DNA from: Chitinophaga sp. CF418 | GTDB taxonomy: Bacteria; Bacteroidota; Bacteroidia; Chitinophagales; Chitinophagaceae | DNA length: 64,000 nucleotides | Direction of reading: 5' to 3' | Assembly (NCBI RefSeq): GCF_900142925.1 | Contig: NZ_FRCN01000008.1 | Coordinates: forward strand, 366,497 to 430,496 | Part shown: positions 1-8,465 of the stretch, piece after piece | Layout: each line of letters starts with the position of its first letter | Position numbering within the stretch: position 1 is the stretch's first letter | Position numbers and translations under genes: made by a program | The notes under the pieces: generated by a model | Told to the model about the DNA's origin: nothing | The model's input: only the letters and a program-made list of their open reading frames with translations | Databases searched by the model: none

Positions 1-333
1 CTTTTCAAAAGAATGACCGTTCTTTTTCTGACACAGGTCAGAAAATGCTTTCATACCGGTAAGGAATTTCTGCTGATCCTCTTTTTTCATACAATCGTCC
101 ACCATCGTGAGGGCAAATAAATGCGCCTTTACGTCCTTTGCACCTGGTGTAGAGGTAGCAGGGATCAATGTATCTGCCAGCGCAGCCAGCATGTTCTCCC
201 CTTCAGCATCTACTGCTATATTTTTCAATGAGATAGAAGCAGGAGACGGTTTCCGCAAACAGGAAGGCAACAATGCCAGACCTGCGGATACTACTAAGAC
301 CTGTTTTAACGCGGTTCGTCTATTTACTAGCAT
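1..333 (-). CDS. Gluconate 2-dehydrogenase subunit 3-like protein (partial, 5' part)
   Basis: The gene reads leftward and runs off the left edge, so only the first 111 residues are visible, from an ATG at 331-333. The N-terminus has Asn-Arg-Arg, a hydrophobic stretch and a Cys near residue 25 (LLPSC), which fits an exported or lipoprotein signal. A conserved-looking core follows (LAALADTLIPAT, then PGAKDVKAHLFALTMVDDC). This DTLIPxTxTPGAxxA pattern is typical of the gluconate 2-dehydrogenase subunit 3 family, small partners of a flavin-containing GMC-type oxidoreductase that is normally the next gene and would lie outside the window. The family call is from motif memory only; the partner is not seen. 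Confidence 0.7.
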   Translation of the reverse strand, partial: MLVNRRTALKQVLVVSAGLALLPSCLRKPSPASISLKNIAVDAEGENMLAALADTLIPATSTPGAKDVKAHLFALTMVDDCMKKEDQQKFLTGMKAFSDLCQKKNGHSFEK

Positions 334-456
334 GTATAGGTGTTTACTAAAACAAGGCGATAAGGTATAGGTTAAATTTAATATTTCCAAGTCAATTGTT
401 TCATAATTTTCGATGTAGTAACTTCAGGCCATCTCCTTTATATCAATACGCATGTT

Positions 457-2097
457 ATGAAATTATACTGTTTGTCGCTCATCCTGTTCAGTCAGCTGGC
501 CTGGCTACCATGCCAATCCCAACGCAGGGTCGTTACTGCCGTTATGGTCAAAACTGAAAGTGGCCGTGTAAAAGGCAGGCTGACCAACGGAGTCTGTACG
601 TATAAGGGCATTCCTTATGCACAACCGCCCGTAGGACCACTCAGGTGGAAAGCGCCACAGCCCTTGCAGGCCTGGGACACCATTTTGATAGCGGATCATT
701 TCGGCCCCAGGGCTATGCAGGGGAATGTGTTCGGAGATATGAACTTCCGCTCCAACGGCATGAGTGAGGACTGCTTATACCTGAATATCTGGGCGCCTTC
801 CCAGCCTTCCAGGCTAAAGCTGCCGGTACTGGTCTATTTCTATGGTGGCGGGATGGTAGCAGGAGACGGCTCAGAGGGGCGCTACGATGGCGAGAGTATG
901 GCCCGCAAAGGAATTATATCCCTGACGGTGAATTACCGCCTGGGCGTATTCGGATTGCTGGCCCATCCCGAGTTGTCAAAAGAGGCGCCATACCATGCCT
1001 CTGGCAACTATACCCTGCTGGACCAGCAGGCAGCACTGGCCTGGGTAAAGAAGAATATTGCTGCCTTCGGCGGCGATCCAGACAGGATCACCATTGCCGG
1101 GGAATCAGCCGGTTCTATTTCAGTATCCGCCCTGATGGCATCTCCCCTGTCCAAAGACCTGATCAATGGCGCTATTGGTGAAAGCGGTGCGATGATATTC
1201 CCCACTATGCCACCCGCCAGTAAGGAAGATGCAGAAAAGAACGGTGTGGCCTTTGCCAATGCATTAGGAGCCAGCTCCCTGGAGGACCTGAGGGCCATTC
1301 CGGCGGAAGAGTTATTAAAAAGGGCTTCCGGACCAGGCATGCCGCCATTATCGACCAATGTGGACGGTTATGTACTGCCTAAAAAGCCGGCAGAGATCTT
1401 TGCCGCAGGCGAACAGGCACATGTGCCGCTGCTCGTAGGCTGGAACTCTGCAGAACTACCATACAGGGCATTACTTTGGAAGGATGATCCTACTCCGGAG
1501 AACTATGCCAGAAAGATCAAAGAATTATATCCGCAAGATGCGGAAGAAGTACTCCGTTTGTATCCGGGTAATACCAGGGAGGAAGTTATCGCCTCTGCCA
1601 CAGACCTGGCCAGCGACCGGTTCATTGTATACAGCACATGGAAATGGGCGACACTGCAGTTAAGCACCAGTCAGCAACCTGTGTACCGTTATATCTTCTC
1701 CCGTAGCCGTCCGCCAATGGTACCCAAAATGGGTAATGCCCAGCCGGGACTGGCGGGAGGTGTGATCAGAACAAGCGCTCCACAGCCAGCAAAACCTAAG
1801 CCGGCAGAAACATTTAAAGGAGCGCCTCATGCGGCAGAGATAGAGTATGCGTTGGGTAATCTGCGTCACAATGAGGTGTATGCCTGGACCAAGGAAGATT
1901 ACCTGGTGTCCAGTACTATGCTGAATTACTTTGCGAATTTTATCAAAACCGGCAATCCGAATGGCGGTTCCCTCCCGAAATGGGAAGCCGATGCTGTTAC
2001 CCGCCCCCGGTATATGAATATTGATCTGCGGTCTTCACTTCAGCAGGAAAAACACGGAAACAGGTACCTGTTCCTGGATAAGGCATTTAAACAATAA
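457..2097 (+). CDS. Secreted type-B carboxylesterase (alpha/beta hydrolase)
   Basis: This 546-residue protein has a signal peptide (about residues 1-22) and a complete type-B carboxylesterase fold. Visible landmarks are the EDCLYLNIWAP signature (104-114), an oxyanion-hole glycine run FYGGGMVAG (128-136), the nucleophile elbow GESAG with Ser217, an acidic residue at Glu333 (NSAELPY) and the catalytic His458 (GAPHAAEIEY). The triad is therefore intact and length is normal for the family. It should hydrolyse carboxylic esters outside the cytoplasm; the substrate cannot be read from sequence. It stands alone, divergent from the gene at the left edge, and is followed by a strong terminator. Confidence 0.9.
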   Translation: MKLYCLSLILFSQLAWLPCQSQRRVVTAVMVKTESGRVKGRLTNGVCTYKGIPYAQPPVGPLRWKAPQPLQAWDTILIADHFGPRAMQGNVFGDMNFRSNGMSEDCLYLNIWAPSQPSRLKLPVLVYFYGGGMVAGDGSEGRYDGESMARKGIISLTVNYRLGVFGLLAHPELSKEAPYHASGNYTLLDQQAALAWVKKNIAAFGGDPDRITIAGESAGSISVSALMASPLSKDLINGAIGESGAMIFPTMPPASKEDAEKNGVAFANALGASSLEDLRAIPAEELLKRASGPGMPPLSTNVDGYVLPKKPAEIFAAGEQAHVPLLVGWNSAELPYRALLWKDDPTPENYARKIKELYPQDAEEVLRLYPGNTREEVIASATDLASDRFIVYSTWKWATLQLSTSQQPVYRYIFSRSRPPMVPKMGNAQPGLAGGVIRTSAPQPAKPKPAETFKGAPHAAEIEYALGNLRHNEVYAWTKEDYLVSSTMLNYFANFIKTGNPNGGSLPKWEADAVTRPRYMNIDLRSSLQQEKHGNRYLFLDKAFKQ

Positions 2098-2104
2098 TAC
2101 ATTT

Positions 2105-2147
2105 CCGGGTCCGTTCCTGCCATTGCCGCAACGGACCCGGAGTTTTT
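2105..2147 (+). terminator. Rho-independent terminator of the carboxylesterase gene
   Basis: A perfect 11-bp stem, CCGGGTCCGTT (2105-2115) with AACGGACCCGG (2130-2140), encloses a 14-nt loop and is followed by AG and a run of six T, eight bases after the stop codon. Confidence 0.9.
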
Positions 2148-2196
2148 TACTGTGCCAATGGCCTGGTTATTGTACCCCTATTTAAAACAGTGATTT

Positions 2197-2478
2197 ATGA
2201 TGACCCGACAAATAACAATTGCGCACAATGACCAGCATCAGATGTATGATGTTTCATTTGAACGGCAGGAAAACGCCACCATTTATCATATTGCGCCGAA
2301 TGTGCATTCCAATGTATCCTTTCCCAGGCAATTTGATATAGTAAAACCTGACGACAGCGAACACCCCCAATATGAAACAAAGGACCTGAACGAAGAAGGC
2401 AAAGAGATAGCTGATGCCTTGTGGAAGCAGATAAGTTTACTTCCACCGCAGTTCAGTGGAGGCAAGGCAAAAGCCTAA
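2197..2478 (+). CDS. Small conserved-looking hypothetical protein
   Basis: A 93-residue protein with no signal peptide or membrane segment and no family I recognise. It starts ITIAHNDQHQMYDVSFE and its C-terminal third is acidic then helical (EEGKEIADALWKQI). Codon use resembles the neighbours. In layout it resembles the 81-residue protein at 21550-21795 (short beta-rich start, acidic/helical end), suggesting a class of small soluble Bacteroidota proteins, but I see no convincing alignment between them. The second codon is also ATG, so the start is uncertain by one residue. Confidence 0.6.
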   Translation: MMTRQITIAHNDQHQMYDVSFERQENATIYHIAPNVHSNVSFPRQFDIVKPDDSEHPQYETKDLNEEGKEIADALWKQISLLPPQFSGGKAKA

Positions 2479-2483
2479 TACCA

Positions 2484-2690
2484 TCAGGAAAACAACGGTA
2501 CATAATCTTCCAGCAGGCCAATCGCCTGCCAGGCAGGAAATCCAAGCCCCGGCAATACATCATTGATAGCCTCTTCAGGTTATCAATGAACAATATCTCA
2601 CGGTCCGGTACCTCCGAAAATATCGCTGCCATCTGCTGGTGTGTCAGTACTTCAGCCCCTATGGCCCCAAACCCTATACGCTATCAATCA
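2484..2690 (-). pseudogene. Decayed C-terminal remnant of an NmrA-like NAD(P)-binding protein
   Basis: Read leftward, one frame gives GAEVLTHQQMAAIFSEV followed by REILFID, and a second frame then gives EAINDVLPGLGFPAWQAIGL and LLEDYVPLFS before a stop at 2484-2486. Together these match the order of the C-terminus of NmrA/azoreductase-type Rossmann proteins (GPExLTxxExAxILSEVxGRxIxYVD, then a helix with LPxWxxxxLLExY). A frameshift near 2570 separates the halves and nothing upstream of about 2690 is recognisable, so this is a truncated, frameshifted relic. It fills most of the gap between 2479 and 2806. Confidence 0.55.
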
Positions 2691-2806
2691 GTTAGCAGAA
2701 ATAAAAAAGATTTTTATACCCTCAGGCAACCTTTCCAATTTTAGTCTCGTATTAAGGAGTTGACACAAGTGCTCACAATTTGCTTATTTAAAAATTTCTA
2801 AACACC

Positions 2807-3679
2807 ATGCATTTATTAAAATCTGCAGTGGCAATGCTATTCGTTGCCTCAGTGATAACATCATGTTCCAAAGATGACAACGATGGCGGTAGTACACCAC
2901 CACCAACTCCTAAGAAAACCGTACTGGTGGCCAACAACACAACGCTTGGTAAAGTATTGACAGACAGCACCGGTAAGACCCTGTACTTCTTCTCCAACGA
3001 TGCACAGGGCACACCTACCTGTAAAGATGGTTGCGTTGCTGCATGGCCTGTATTCTATGTGGCAGCTGATAAATTGACGCTGGATACTTCACTGGACAAG
3101 AATGATTTCACCACTGTTACACGCCCTGATGGTTCCAAACAGACTGCTTATAAAGGCTGGCCTTTATACTACTATGTAAATGATGCAGCTGCAGGTGACA
3201 CCAAAGGTGAAAACGTTGGTAACATCTGGTTTGTAGCTAAACCTGACTACACTGTAATGGTAGCCAACTTCCAGTTGCACGGCAACGACGGAAAAGATTA
3301 TGTACTGGACAACACCGGCACTATTGCACTGGGTACAGGAGCTTCCAAATACCTGGTAGATGACCGTGGTCGTACGCTATACAAATTTGCCAACGACAAA
3401 TCCGGTAAAAATAACTTCACTAACACAGATGAAACACACAATGCGATCTGGCCTATTTATGAAGTATCAGAAGTAAAGAATGTACCTACAGGATTTTCTA
3501 AAACAGACTTTGCGATCATTACTGTACTCGGTAAGAAACAAATTACCTACAAAGGCTGGCCACTGTATTACTTCGGCGCTGATGCCAAAGTAATGGGGGC
3601 AAACAAAGGCGTAAGCGTGCCTTCACCAAATGTATGGCCTGTAGTTTATACCACCACAGCTGCTGCACCTTTGCCATAA
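2807..3679 (+). CDS. Secreted-repeat lipoprotein (COG4315 / Lipoprotein_15 type)
   Basis: A 290-residue lipoprotein: the signal ends in the lipobox VITSC with the acylated Cys at residue 20, followed by an acidic linker (KDDNDGG). The rest is two halves, each with a pair of short repeats: first TGKTLYFFSND...CVAAWPVFY and KGWPLYYYVND...NIWFVAK, then RGRTLYKFAND...AIWPIYE and KGWPLYYFGAD...NVWPVVY. This is the secreted repeat of unknown function. It should sit on the outer membrane or the periplasmic face; no reaction is known to me. A terminator follows. Confidence 0.85.
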   Translation: MHLLKSAVAMLFVASVITSCSKDDNDGGSTPPPTPKKTVLVANNTTLGKVLTDSTGKTLYFFSNDAQGTPTCKDGCVAAWPVFYVAADKLTLDTSLDKNDFTTVTRPDGSKQTAYKGWPLYYYVNDAAAGDTKGENVGNIWFVAKPDYTVMVANFQLHGNDGKDYVLDNTGTIALGTGASKYLVDDRGRTLYKFANDKSGKNNFTNTDETHNAIWPIYEVSEVKNVPTGFSKTDFAIITVLGKKQITYKGWPLYYFGADAKVMGANKGVSVPSPNVWPVVYTTTAAAPLP

Positions 3680-3738
3680 CTAAGGAGTATTCAATTACCA
3701 CTGCCGCACTTGTGTTAAGCCCGGCAGTAGTATAGATA

Positions 3739-3787
3739 AGCAGATTGCCCGACCTGGGATACCGGGTTGGGCAGTCTGCTTTTTTTA
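3739..3787 (+). terminator. Rho-independent terminator after the repeat lipoprotein
   Basis: A long hairpin with outer arms AGCAGA (3739-3744) and TCTGCT (3775-3780), continued inward by TGCCC/GGGCA, is followed immediately by a run of T. Confidence 0.85.
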
Positions 3788-3796
3788 CTCATTTTA

Positions 3797-3828
3797 CTTG
3801 CGTAACTCAAAAGTTACATATACCTTTG
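3797..3828 (+). promoter_or_regulatory. Bacteroidota-type promoter of the AHSA1/arsR pair
   Basis: The -7 element TACCTTTG (3821-3828) fits TAnnTTTG exactly and a -33 element CTTG (3797-3800; consensus TTTG) lies 20 bases upstream. The predicted start of transcription is just before the ATG at 3850. Two palindromes overlap it. Confidence 0.65.
3802..3817. promoter_or_regulatory. Putative ArsR operator, site 1
   Basis: A perfect palindrome GTAACT-CAAA-AGTTAC lies between the -33 and -7 elements. Its near-twin lies 28 bp downstream. The downstream gene at 4289 encodes an ArsR-type repressor, so autorepression is likely. Confidence 0.65.
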
Positions 3829-3829
3829 T

Positions 3830-3845
3830 GTAACTTCAAAGTTAC
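3830..3845. promoter_or_regulatory. Putative ArsR operator, site 2
   Basis: A perfect palindrome GTAACT-TCAA-AGTTAC covers the expected transcription start, five bases ahead of the start codon. Both arms are identical to site 1 and the centres are 28 bp apart, nearly three helical turns, so both would face the same side of the DNA. Confidence 0.65.
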
Positions 3846-3849
3846 ATAT

Positions 3850-4311
3850 ATGAAAAGAGACATTAAACTCAAGTGGTTTTATCCTCACCCTGTAGAAACG
3901 ATATGGGAATGCCTTACCAACCCTGAAATACTGAAACAATGGAATCTCACATCCGGTGGCTTCAGGGCAGAAGTAGGCTTTAAATGGATGGAACAAACGA
4001 AACCACGCCCGAAGATGGACTGGGATGGCAAGATGTATTTTGAGGTACTGGAAGTGGTTCCTTTGCAAAAGCTTTCCTACTCATTCAAGGGCGGTCCCAG
4101 TGAAGGTGTTTATAATCTTGATACAGTGGTGAACTGGATACTGGTGCCGAAAGATGGTGGTACAGAATTACACCTGGAACAGATAGGGTTTAAGGGTATG
4201 AAGAATTATATTAGCAGCTTTATTATGGAAATGGGATGGAAAAACAAAGTGGCCAGACGTTTCCAGCAAGCACTTACAAATTTTACCGATGACAACGCTA
4301 CCGTCAGATAG
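3850..4311 (+). CDS. SRPBCC (AHSA1-like) domain protein
   Basis: A 153-residue protein of the START/SRPBCC fold, AHSA1 subgroup: it opens with IKLKWFYPHPVETIWECLTN (the usual start of the family, leading into a helix and PEILKQW) and later has the MYFEVLEVVPLQKLSYSF strand pair and a C-terminal helix (NKVARRFQQAL). I chose the ATG at 3850 because the domain begins there and because upstream in-frame sequence crosses a terminator and the promoter. These proteins bind a hydrophobic ligand; the ligand is unknown. It overlaps the ArsR gene by 23 bases, so the two are co-expressed, a very common pairing in Bacteroidota. Confidence 0.85.
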   Translation: MKRDIKLKWFYPHPVETIWECLTNPEILKQWNLTSGGFRAEVGFKWMEQTKPRPKMDWDGKMYFEVLEVVPLQKLSYSFKGGPSEGVYNLDTVVNWILVPKDGGTELHLEQIGFKGMKNYISSFIMEMGWKNKVARRFQQALTNFTDDNATVR

Positions 4312-4627
4312 CTTTCAGGCTATCGCAGACCCAAGCCGGCGTGAGATACTGCTTATGCTGGCCGGTGACAAAAAGTCCATCAATGCCATTGCAGAGCAAT
4401 TTGACATCAGCCGCCCTGCCATTTCGAAGCATATCAAGGTATTATACCAGGCAGGTTTTATCACCTTTGAAGAGAAAGGCCGGGAACGGTATTGTATACT
4501 GCGTCAGGAAGGGTTTGATGAGTTAAAGGAGTGGATCAGTTTCTTTGATAATTTCTGGAAAGAACGCCTGGGCAAACTGGAACAACTGCTGGAGAAGCAC
4601 CCTGACATCGCCCGGAAAAAGAAATAA
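4289..4627 (+). CDS. ArsR/SmtB-family transcriptional repressor
   Basis: A 112-residue winged-helix protein. FQAIADPSRREILLML (about 9-24) is the standard first helices, and ISRPAISKHIKVLYQAGFI (about 40-58) is the recognition helix and wing approach. No metal-binding Cys pair is present, so this is the non-metal subgroup usually paired with AHSA1 proteins. Its start lies inside the end of the preceding gene, which ties their expression. The two palindromes at 3802-3845 are its probable binding sites. Confidence 0.9.
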   Translation: MTTLPSDSFQAIADPSRREILLMLAGDKKSINAIAEQFDISRPAISKHIKVLYQAGFITFEEKGRERYCILRQEGFDELKEWISFFDNFWKERLGKLEQLLEKHPDIARKKK

Positions 4628-4655
4628 ATGCACAGTAAGTGATGATCATATGAAA

Positions 4656-4689
4656 CCCCGTTACTTCAGCATTTCTGCCTGTAACGGGG
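4656..4689. terminator. Hairpin between convergent genes (probable bidirectional terminator)
   Basis: CCCCGTTAC (4656-4664) pairs perfectly with GTAACGGGG (4681-4689). It lies between the end of the ArsR gene and the end of the leftward MFS gene. T runs are weak on either side, so efficiency is uncertain. Confidence 0.55.
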
Positions 4690-4710
4690 ATTCAGATCTG
4701 AAATGTCGTC

Positions 4711-6084
4711 TCACGCGACACCATATGTTGACACCAGTTTCTCTGTAGCCTTCTTTTCCCTGTCTTTTACATACAGTACTGCTATTGCTGCGATGATCAT
4801 AAACGCGCCACCCATTACCAGGGCGAAGATCGCTTCATTGTGAAATAAATGTTTCACGATCAGACCTCCGAAGATGCCGTTCACTATTTGCGGGAAGGTG
4901 ATGAAGAAGTTGAAGATACCCATGTATACCCCTGTTTTGTGGGATGGTATTACACCAGACAGAATAGCATATGGCGTGGAAAGAATACTTCCCCATGCCA
5001 TACCGATTCCGATCATAGGCCATATAAGCAGGTTTGGATCCTGGATGAAATAGAAAGAGATCAGCGATAAACCGCCTGCTGTCAGTGAGATGGCATGTGC
5101 TGCCCTGCGGGATGTTTTACGCGCTATAAACGGTAATATCAGGGCATAAACAGCTGATACAGCACTATAGATACTGAACAGGAATCCTACCTTATTGCCT
5201 GCATCTGCAAAGAGCGTAGAAGAAGTATCTCCCGGTTGTACCTTATAGATGTGCTGTGCCACTGCAGGTGTAGTGAACACCCACATGGAAAACAATGCAA
5301 ACCAGGAACAGAACTGTACCAGGCCAAGTTGTTTCATGGCGGCAGGCATGTTGGAGAAATCTTTCAGGATAGTCCTGATACCTCCTGTATGCGTTTCTGC
5401 AGCATGTTCCGGGTTGAATTGTTTAAATTCTTCCGGGGAATATTCTTTCGAAGTAAAGATCGACCATAGAATGGTAGCCAGCAATACAGCTGCGCCGACA
5501 TAAAAGGAATAGATCACGTTATCCGGTACTACGCCCGGTGCGGCGGTCTTTGATACACCTGCATATTCCGCTAACAGGTAAGGCAGCGAAGAACCTAAAA
5601 CAGCTCCTGCCCCTATCAGGAAGGTCTGGGCCGAAAATCCCTGGCTGCGTTGTTCGTCCGGTAGATTGTCCGCCACCAGTGCCCTGAAGGGTTCCATCGC
5701 TACATTGATTGAAGCATCCATCAGCGTTAGCATGCCTGCCCCGATCAATACCGGCGGCAGTATATAAGCCAACAGTGAGGAATTGGGTAGCAGTATCAAA
5801 GCCAGTGCAGTAGCGATGGCACCTACCAGGAAGTATGGACGGCGGCGCCCCAGCCTGTTCCAGGTACGGTCACTGTAATGCCCGATAATCGGCTGTACAA
5901 TCATACCTGTCAGGGGAGCTGCCAGCCAGAACAATGACAGGTGCTCCACTTCTGCTCCATAGGTCTGCAGAATACGGGATGCATTCCCGTTCTGCAAGGC
6001 AAAGCCAAACTGGATACCGAAAAAGCCCATGCTCATGTTCCATATGCGCGCAGCAGACAACCGCGGCTTAACCATTCCTTTCAT
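4711..6084 (-). CDS. SLC45-type MFS maltose/oligosaccharide transporter
   Basis: A 457-residue polytopic membrane protein with about 12 hydrophobic segments. The N-terminal pattern NMSMGFFGIQFGFALQN, PLTGMIVQPIIGHYSDRTW and the loop LGRRRPYFLVGA are typical of the SLC45/sucrose-transporter branch of the major facilitator superfamily. It is the last gene of the leftward alpha-glucan operon and follows the GH65 gene by 12 bases, so it most likely carries maltose across the inner membrane to the cytoplasmic phosphorylase. The exact substrate is inferred from context. A similar carrier is a regular part of maltose loci in Bacteroidota that use phosphorolysis. Confidence 0.85.
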   Translation of the reverse strand: MKGMVKPRLSAARIWNMSMGFFGIQFGFALQNGNASRILQTYGAEVEHLSLFWLAAPLTGMIVQPIIGHYSDRTWNRLGRRRPYFLVGAIATALALILLPNSSLLAYILPPVLIGAGMLTLMDASINVAMEPFRALVADNLPDEQRSQGFSAQTFLIGAGAVLGSSLPYLLAEYAGVSKTAAPGVVPDNVIYSFYVGAAVLLATILWSIFTSKEYSPEEFKQFNPEHAAETHTGGIRTILKDFSNMPAAMKQLGLVQFCSWFALFSMWVFTTPAVAQHIYKVQPGDTSSTLFADAGNKVGFLFSIYSAVSAVYALILPFIARKTSRRAAHAISLTAGGLSLISFYFIQDPNLLIWPMIGIGMAWGSILSTPYAILSGVIPSHKTGVYMGIFNFFITFPQIVNGIFGGLIVKHLFHNEAIFALVMGGAFMIIAAIAVLYVKDREKKATEKLVSTYGVA

Positions 6085-6096
6085 GGGATAAATATT

Positions 6097-8421
6097 TTAA
6101 TTGACTAAATTTCCTTGTTTTGTTGTCACCATCTTACCTGCAGGTACATGTACCGGTTCTCCGTAAACGAGCACTGTGATATCTTCCGCAGATCCGTTCT
6201 CAATGTTCACTCCCTGCTGACTTACTTTTATTTTCAGCACCCTACCCCTAAAGCGGATGTTAAAAGCAAAAGATTGCCATTTACCCGGCAGGAATGGTGT
6301 GAACTGTAACTGTCCATCTCTTACACGCATGCCCGCAAAACCTTCCACTACACTCATCCAGGTGCCTGCCATAGAAGTGATGTGCAGACCATCCTCTGTG
6401 TCGTTGTTATAATCATCCAAGTCAAGACGGGAAGTACGCAGATAGAATTCATGCGCGCGTTGCTCATCTCCCAGCTTTGCAGCGAGTATAGCATGTACGC
6501 AGGGCGACAAAGAACTTTCATGCACCGTTCTTGGTTCATAGAAATCAAAGTTACGACGCAGTGTATCCATATCATACCTGTCTTCCAGGAAGTACAGCCC
6601 CTGTAACACATCTGCCTGTTTGATATAACAGGAACGCAGGATCCGGTCCCAGCTCCATTTCTGGTTCAATGGTCTTTGTGCAGGATCCAGATCTTTCACA
6701 AGTATCTGTTCCTTGTCCAGGTAACCATCCTGTTGCAGGAAAATACCACGTTGCTCATCTACCGGGTAATACATATTGTCGATGATATGCTGCCATTTCT
6801 CCGTTTCCTGTCCTGCGTCAAAAGCTGTCTGCTGTAGGATGGTGGCGTACCTGTCAGGAGCAGTGTCCTTCACATGTTGTAGTCCCTCCATTGCATATTG
6901 CAGACACCAGGTAGCCATGGTGCTGGTGTACCAGTTATTGTTGACATTGTTCTCGTATTCGTTTGGTCCTGTTACTCCCAGCATCACGTACTGCTGACGG
7001 GCATCGCTCCAGTTCACACGCTGTGCCCAGAAGCGCGCTATACCGACCAGTACTTCCAGTCCATATTCCGCCAGGTAACCTTCGTCCCCCGTATAGCGAA
7101 TGTAGTTGAAAATAGCAAACGCGATAGCAGCATTACGGTGAATTTCTTCGAAGGTGATCTCCCATTCGTTATGACATTCTTCCCCGTTCATCGTCACCAT
7201 AGGATATAAGGCTGCCCCTTTGTTAAAGCCCAGTTTAGCAGCATTCTCAATAGCTTTACCCAGTTGCTTATAACGGTAGATAAGCAGATTGCGGGCCACC
7301 TGCGGATCGGCAGTAGCGAGGTAAAATGGAATACAGTAAGCTTCGGTATCCCAGTAAGTGGAGCCGCCATATTTTTCACCGGTAAACCCTTTAGGTCCGA
7401 TGTTGAGGCGTGCATCTTCACCTGTATAGGTCTGATTCAGCTGGAATATGTTGAAGCGGATGCCTTGTTGCGCTGCAGGATCACCTTCTATGACGATATC
7501 ACTTTCCTTCCACTTCAGGGCCCAGGCAGCAGCCTGTTCGGCCAGCATTATATCAAAGCCTTTCGCAGCAGCTTTGCTGACGGCAGTTTTACAGTTGTTG
7601 GCCAGTGCAGCAACAGCATGATTTTCTGAAGAAAGATTAGCTGCGTATTTATAGATGACTATTTCCTTATTGCGTGATATGAAGACAGTAGTACTCCCTC
7701 CTACATATTTTTCTTTCCGCACCGGAGTGACGCTCAGTTCTACTGGTTTACCATCCTGGTGTATGTGGAACTGCATACCTGTACATACCTCAAAACCGGT
7801 CTTCTTTGTTTTCAGCGTCAGGTAAGCACTGTTACCTTCCACGCTGGCATTCACCTCATCCCAGAATTTCTCATCGTAGTTGGCATCCTGATTCTTTACA
7901 TCACCATCAATACAGGAAGTCACCTGCAATGTACCATCAAAGTTCAGTGGTGTAATGCTGTAACGGATCGCGCCTGTTTCATCATCTACAATACTGCAGA
8001 AACGGGTAGACACTACGCGTACCTGTTTACCATCTGGCAAAGTAGCGGTAAAGGAGCGTTGCAGATACCCTTCCTGCATGTTCAGCACACGGCGAAAATC
8101 ATTGACCTGCGCAGTGTGCAGGTCCAGCACTTCATTGTCAATACGGATATCAATACCGATCCAGTTGGCAGCATTCAAAACTTTGGCGAAATATTCAGGG
8201 TAACCATTCTTCCACCAGCCCACGCGGGTCTTGTCAGGATAATACACACCGGCCACGTAGTTACCCTGTAATGTTTCGCCTGAATAAGCCTCTTCAAAGT
8301 TGGCCCGCTGTCCCATACGGCCATTACCCAGACTGAAAATGCTTTCAGAAATCTTGTTATAATGTGGTACAAAACCTTCTTCGATAATGTTCCACCCGTC
8401 TACTTTTATGTATTGCTTCAT
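6097..8421 (-). CDS. Family GH65 maltose phosphorylase
   Basis: A 774-residue cytoplasmic GH65 enzyme. The N-terminal beta-sandwich begins KVDGWNIIEEGF and contains SLGNGRMGQRANFEE; the (alpha/alpha)6 barrel holds the general acid in GPNEYENN (Glu488), the position used in characterised maltose phosphorylases, and the phosphate-region pattern ENSSL-like HESSLSP is present downstream. The predicted reaction is maltose + phosphate to glucose + beta-glucose-1-phosphate. Neighbouring pgmB consumes that product, which supports maltose or a related alpha-glucoside over trehalose, though linkage cannot be proved here. I prefer the ATG at 8421, where family homology starts; an in-frame ATG at 8451 would add ten residues. 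Confidence 0.88.
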   Translation of the reverse strand: MKQYIKVDGWNIIEEGFVPHYNKISESIFSLGNGRMGQRANFEEAYSGETLQGNYVAGVYYPDKTRVGWWKNGYPEYFAKVLNAANWIGIDIRIDNEVLDLHTAQVNDFRRVLNMQEGYLQRSFTATLPDGKQVRVVSTRFCSIVDDETGAIRYSITPLNFDGTLQVTSCIDGDVKNQDANYDEKFWDEVNASVEGNSAYLTLKTKKTGFEVCTGMQFHIHQDGKPVELSVTPVRKEKYVGGSTTVFISRNKEIVIYKYAANLSSENHAVAALANNCKTAVSKAAAKGFDIMLAEQAAAWALKWKESDIVIEGDPAAQQGIRFNIFQLNQTYTGEDARLNIGPKGFTGEKYGGSTYWDTEAYCIPFYLATADPQVARNLLIYRYKQLGKAIENAAKLGFNKGAALYPMVTMNGEECHNEWEITFEEIHRNAAIAFAIFNYIRYTGDEGYLAEYGLEVLVGIARFWAQRVNWSDARQQYVMLGVTGPNEYENNVNNNWYTSTMATWCLQYAMEGLQHVKDTAPDRYATILQQTAFDAGQETEKWQHIIDNMYYPVDEQRGIFLQQDGYLDKEQILVKDLDPAQRPLNQKWSWDRILRSCYIKQADVLQGLYFLEDRYDMDTLRRNFDFYEPRTVHESSLSPCVHAILAAKLGDEQRAHEFYLRTSRLDLDDYNNDTEDGLHITSMAGTWMSVVEGFAGMRVRDGQLQFTPFLPGKWQSFAFNIRFRGRVLKIKVSQQGVNIENGSAEDITVLVYGEPVHVPAGKMVTTKQGNLVN

Positions 8422-8465
8422 AACTCTTACTAATGGCACCGTTTTGCGCACGCAATTGGCATTGT

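Noticed and set aside
3745..3849. Upstream in-frame start of the AHSA1-like gene
   Set aside because: It would place coding sequence over a rho-independent terminator, the promoter and both palindromes; the domain begins at the ATG at 3850.
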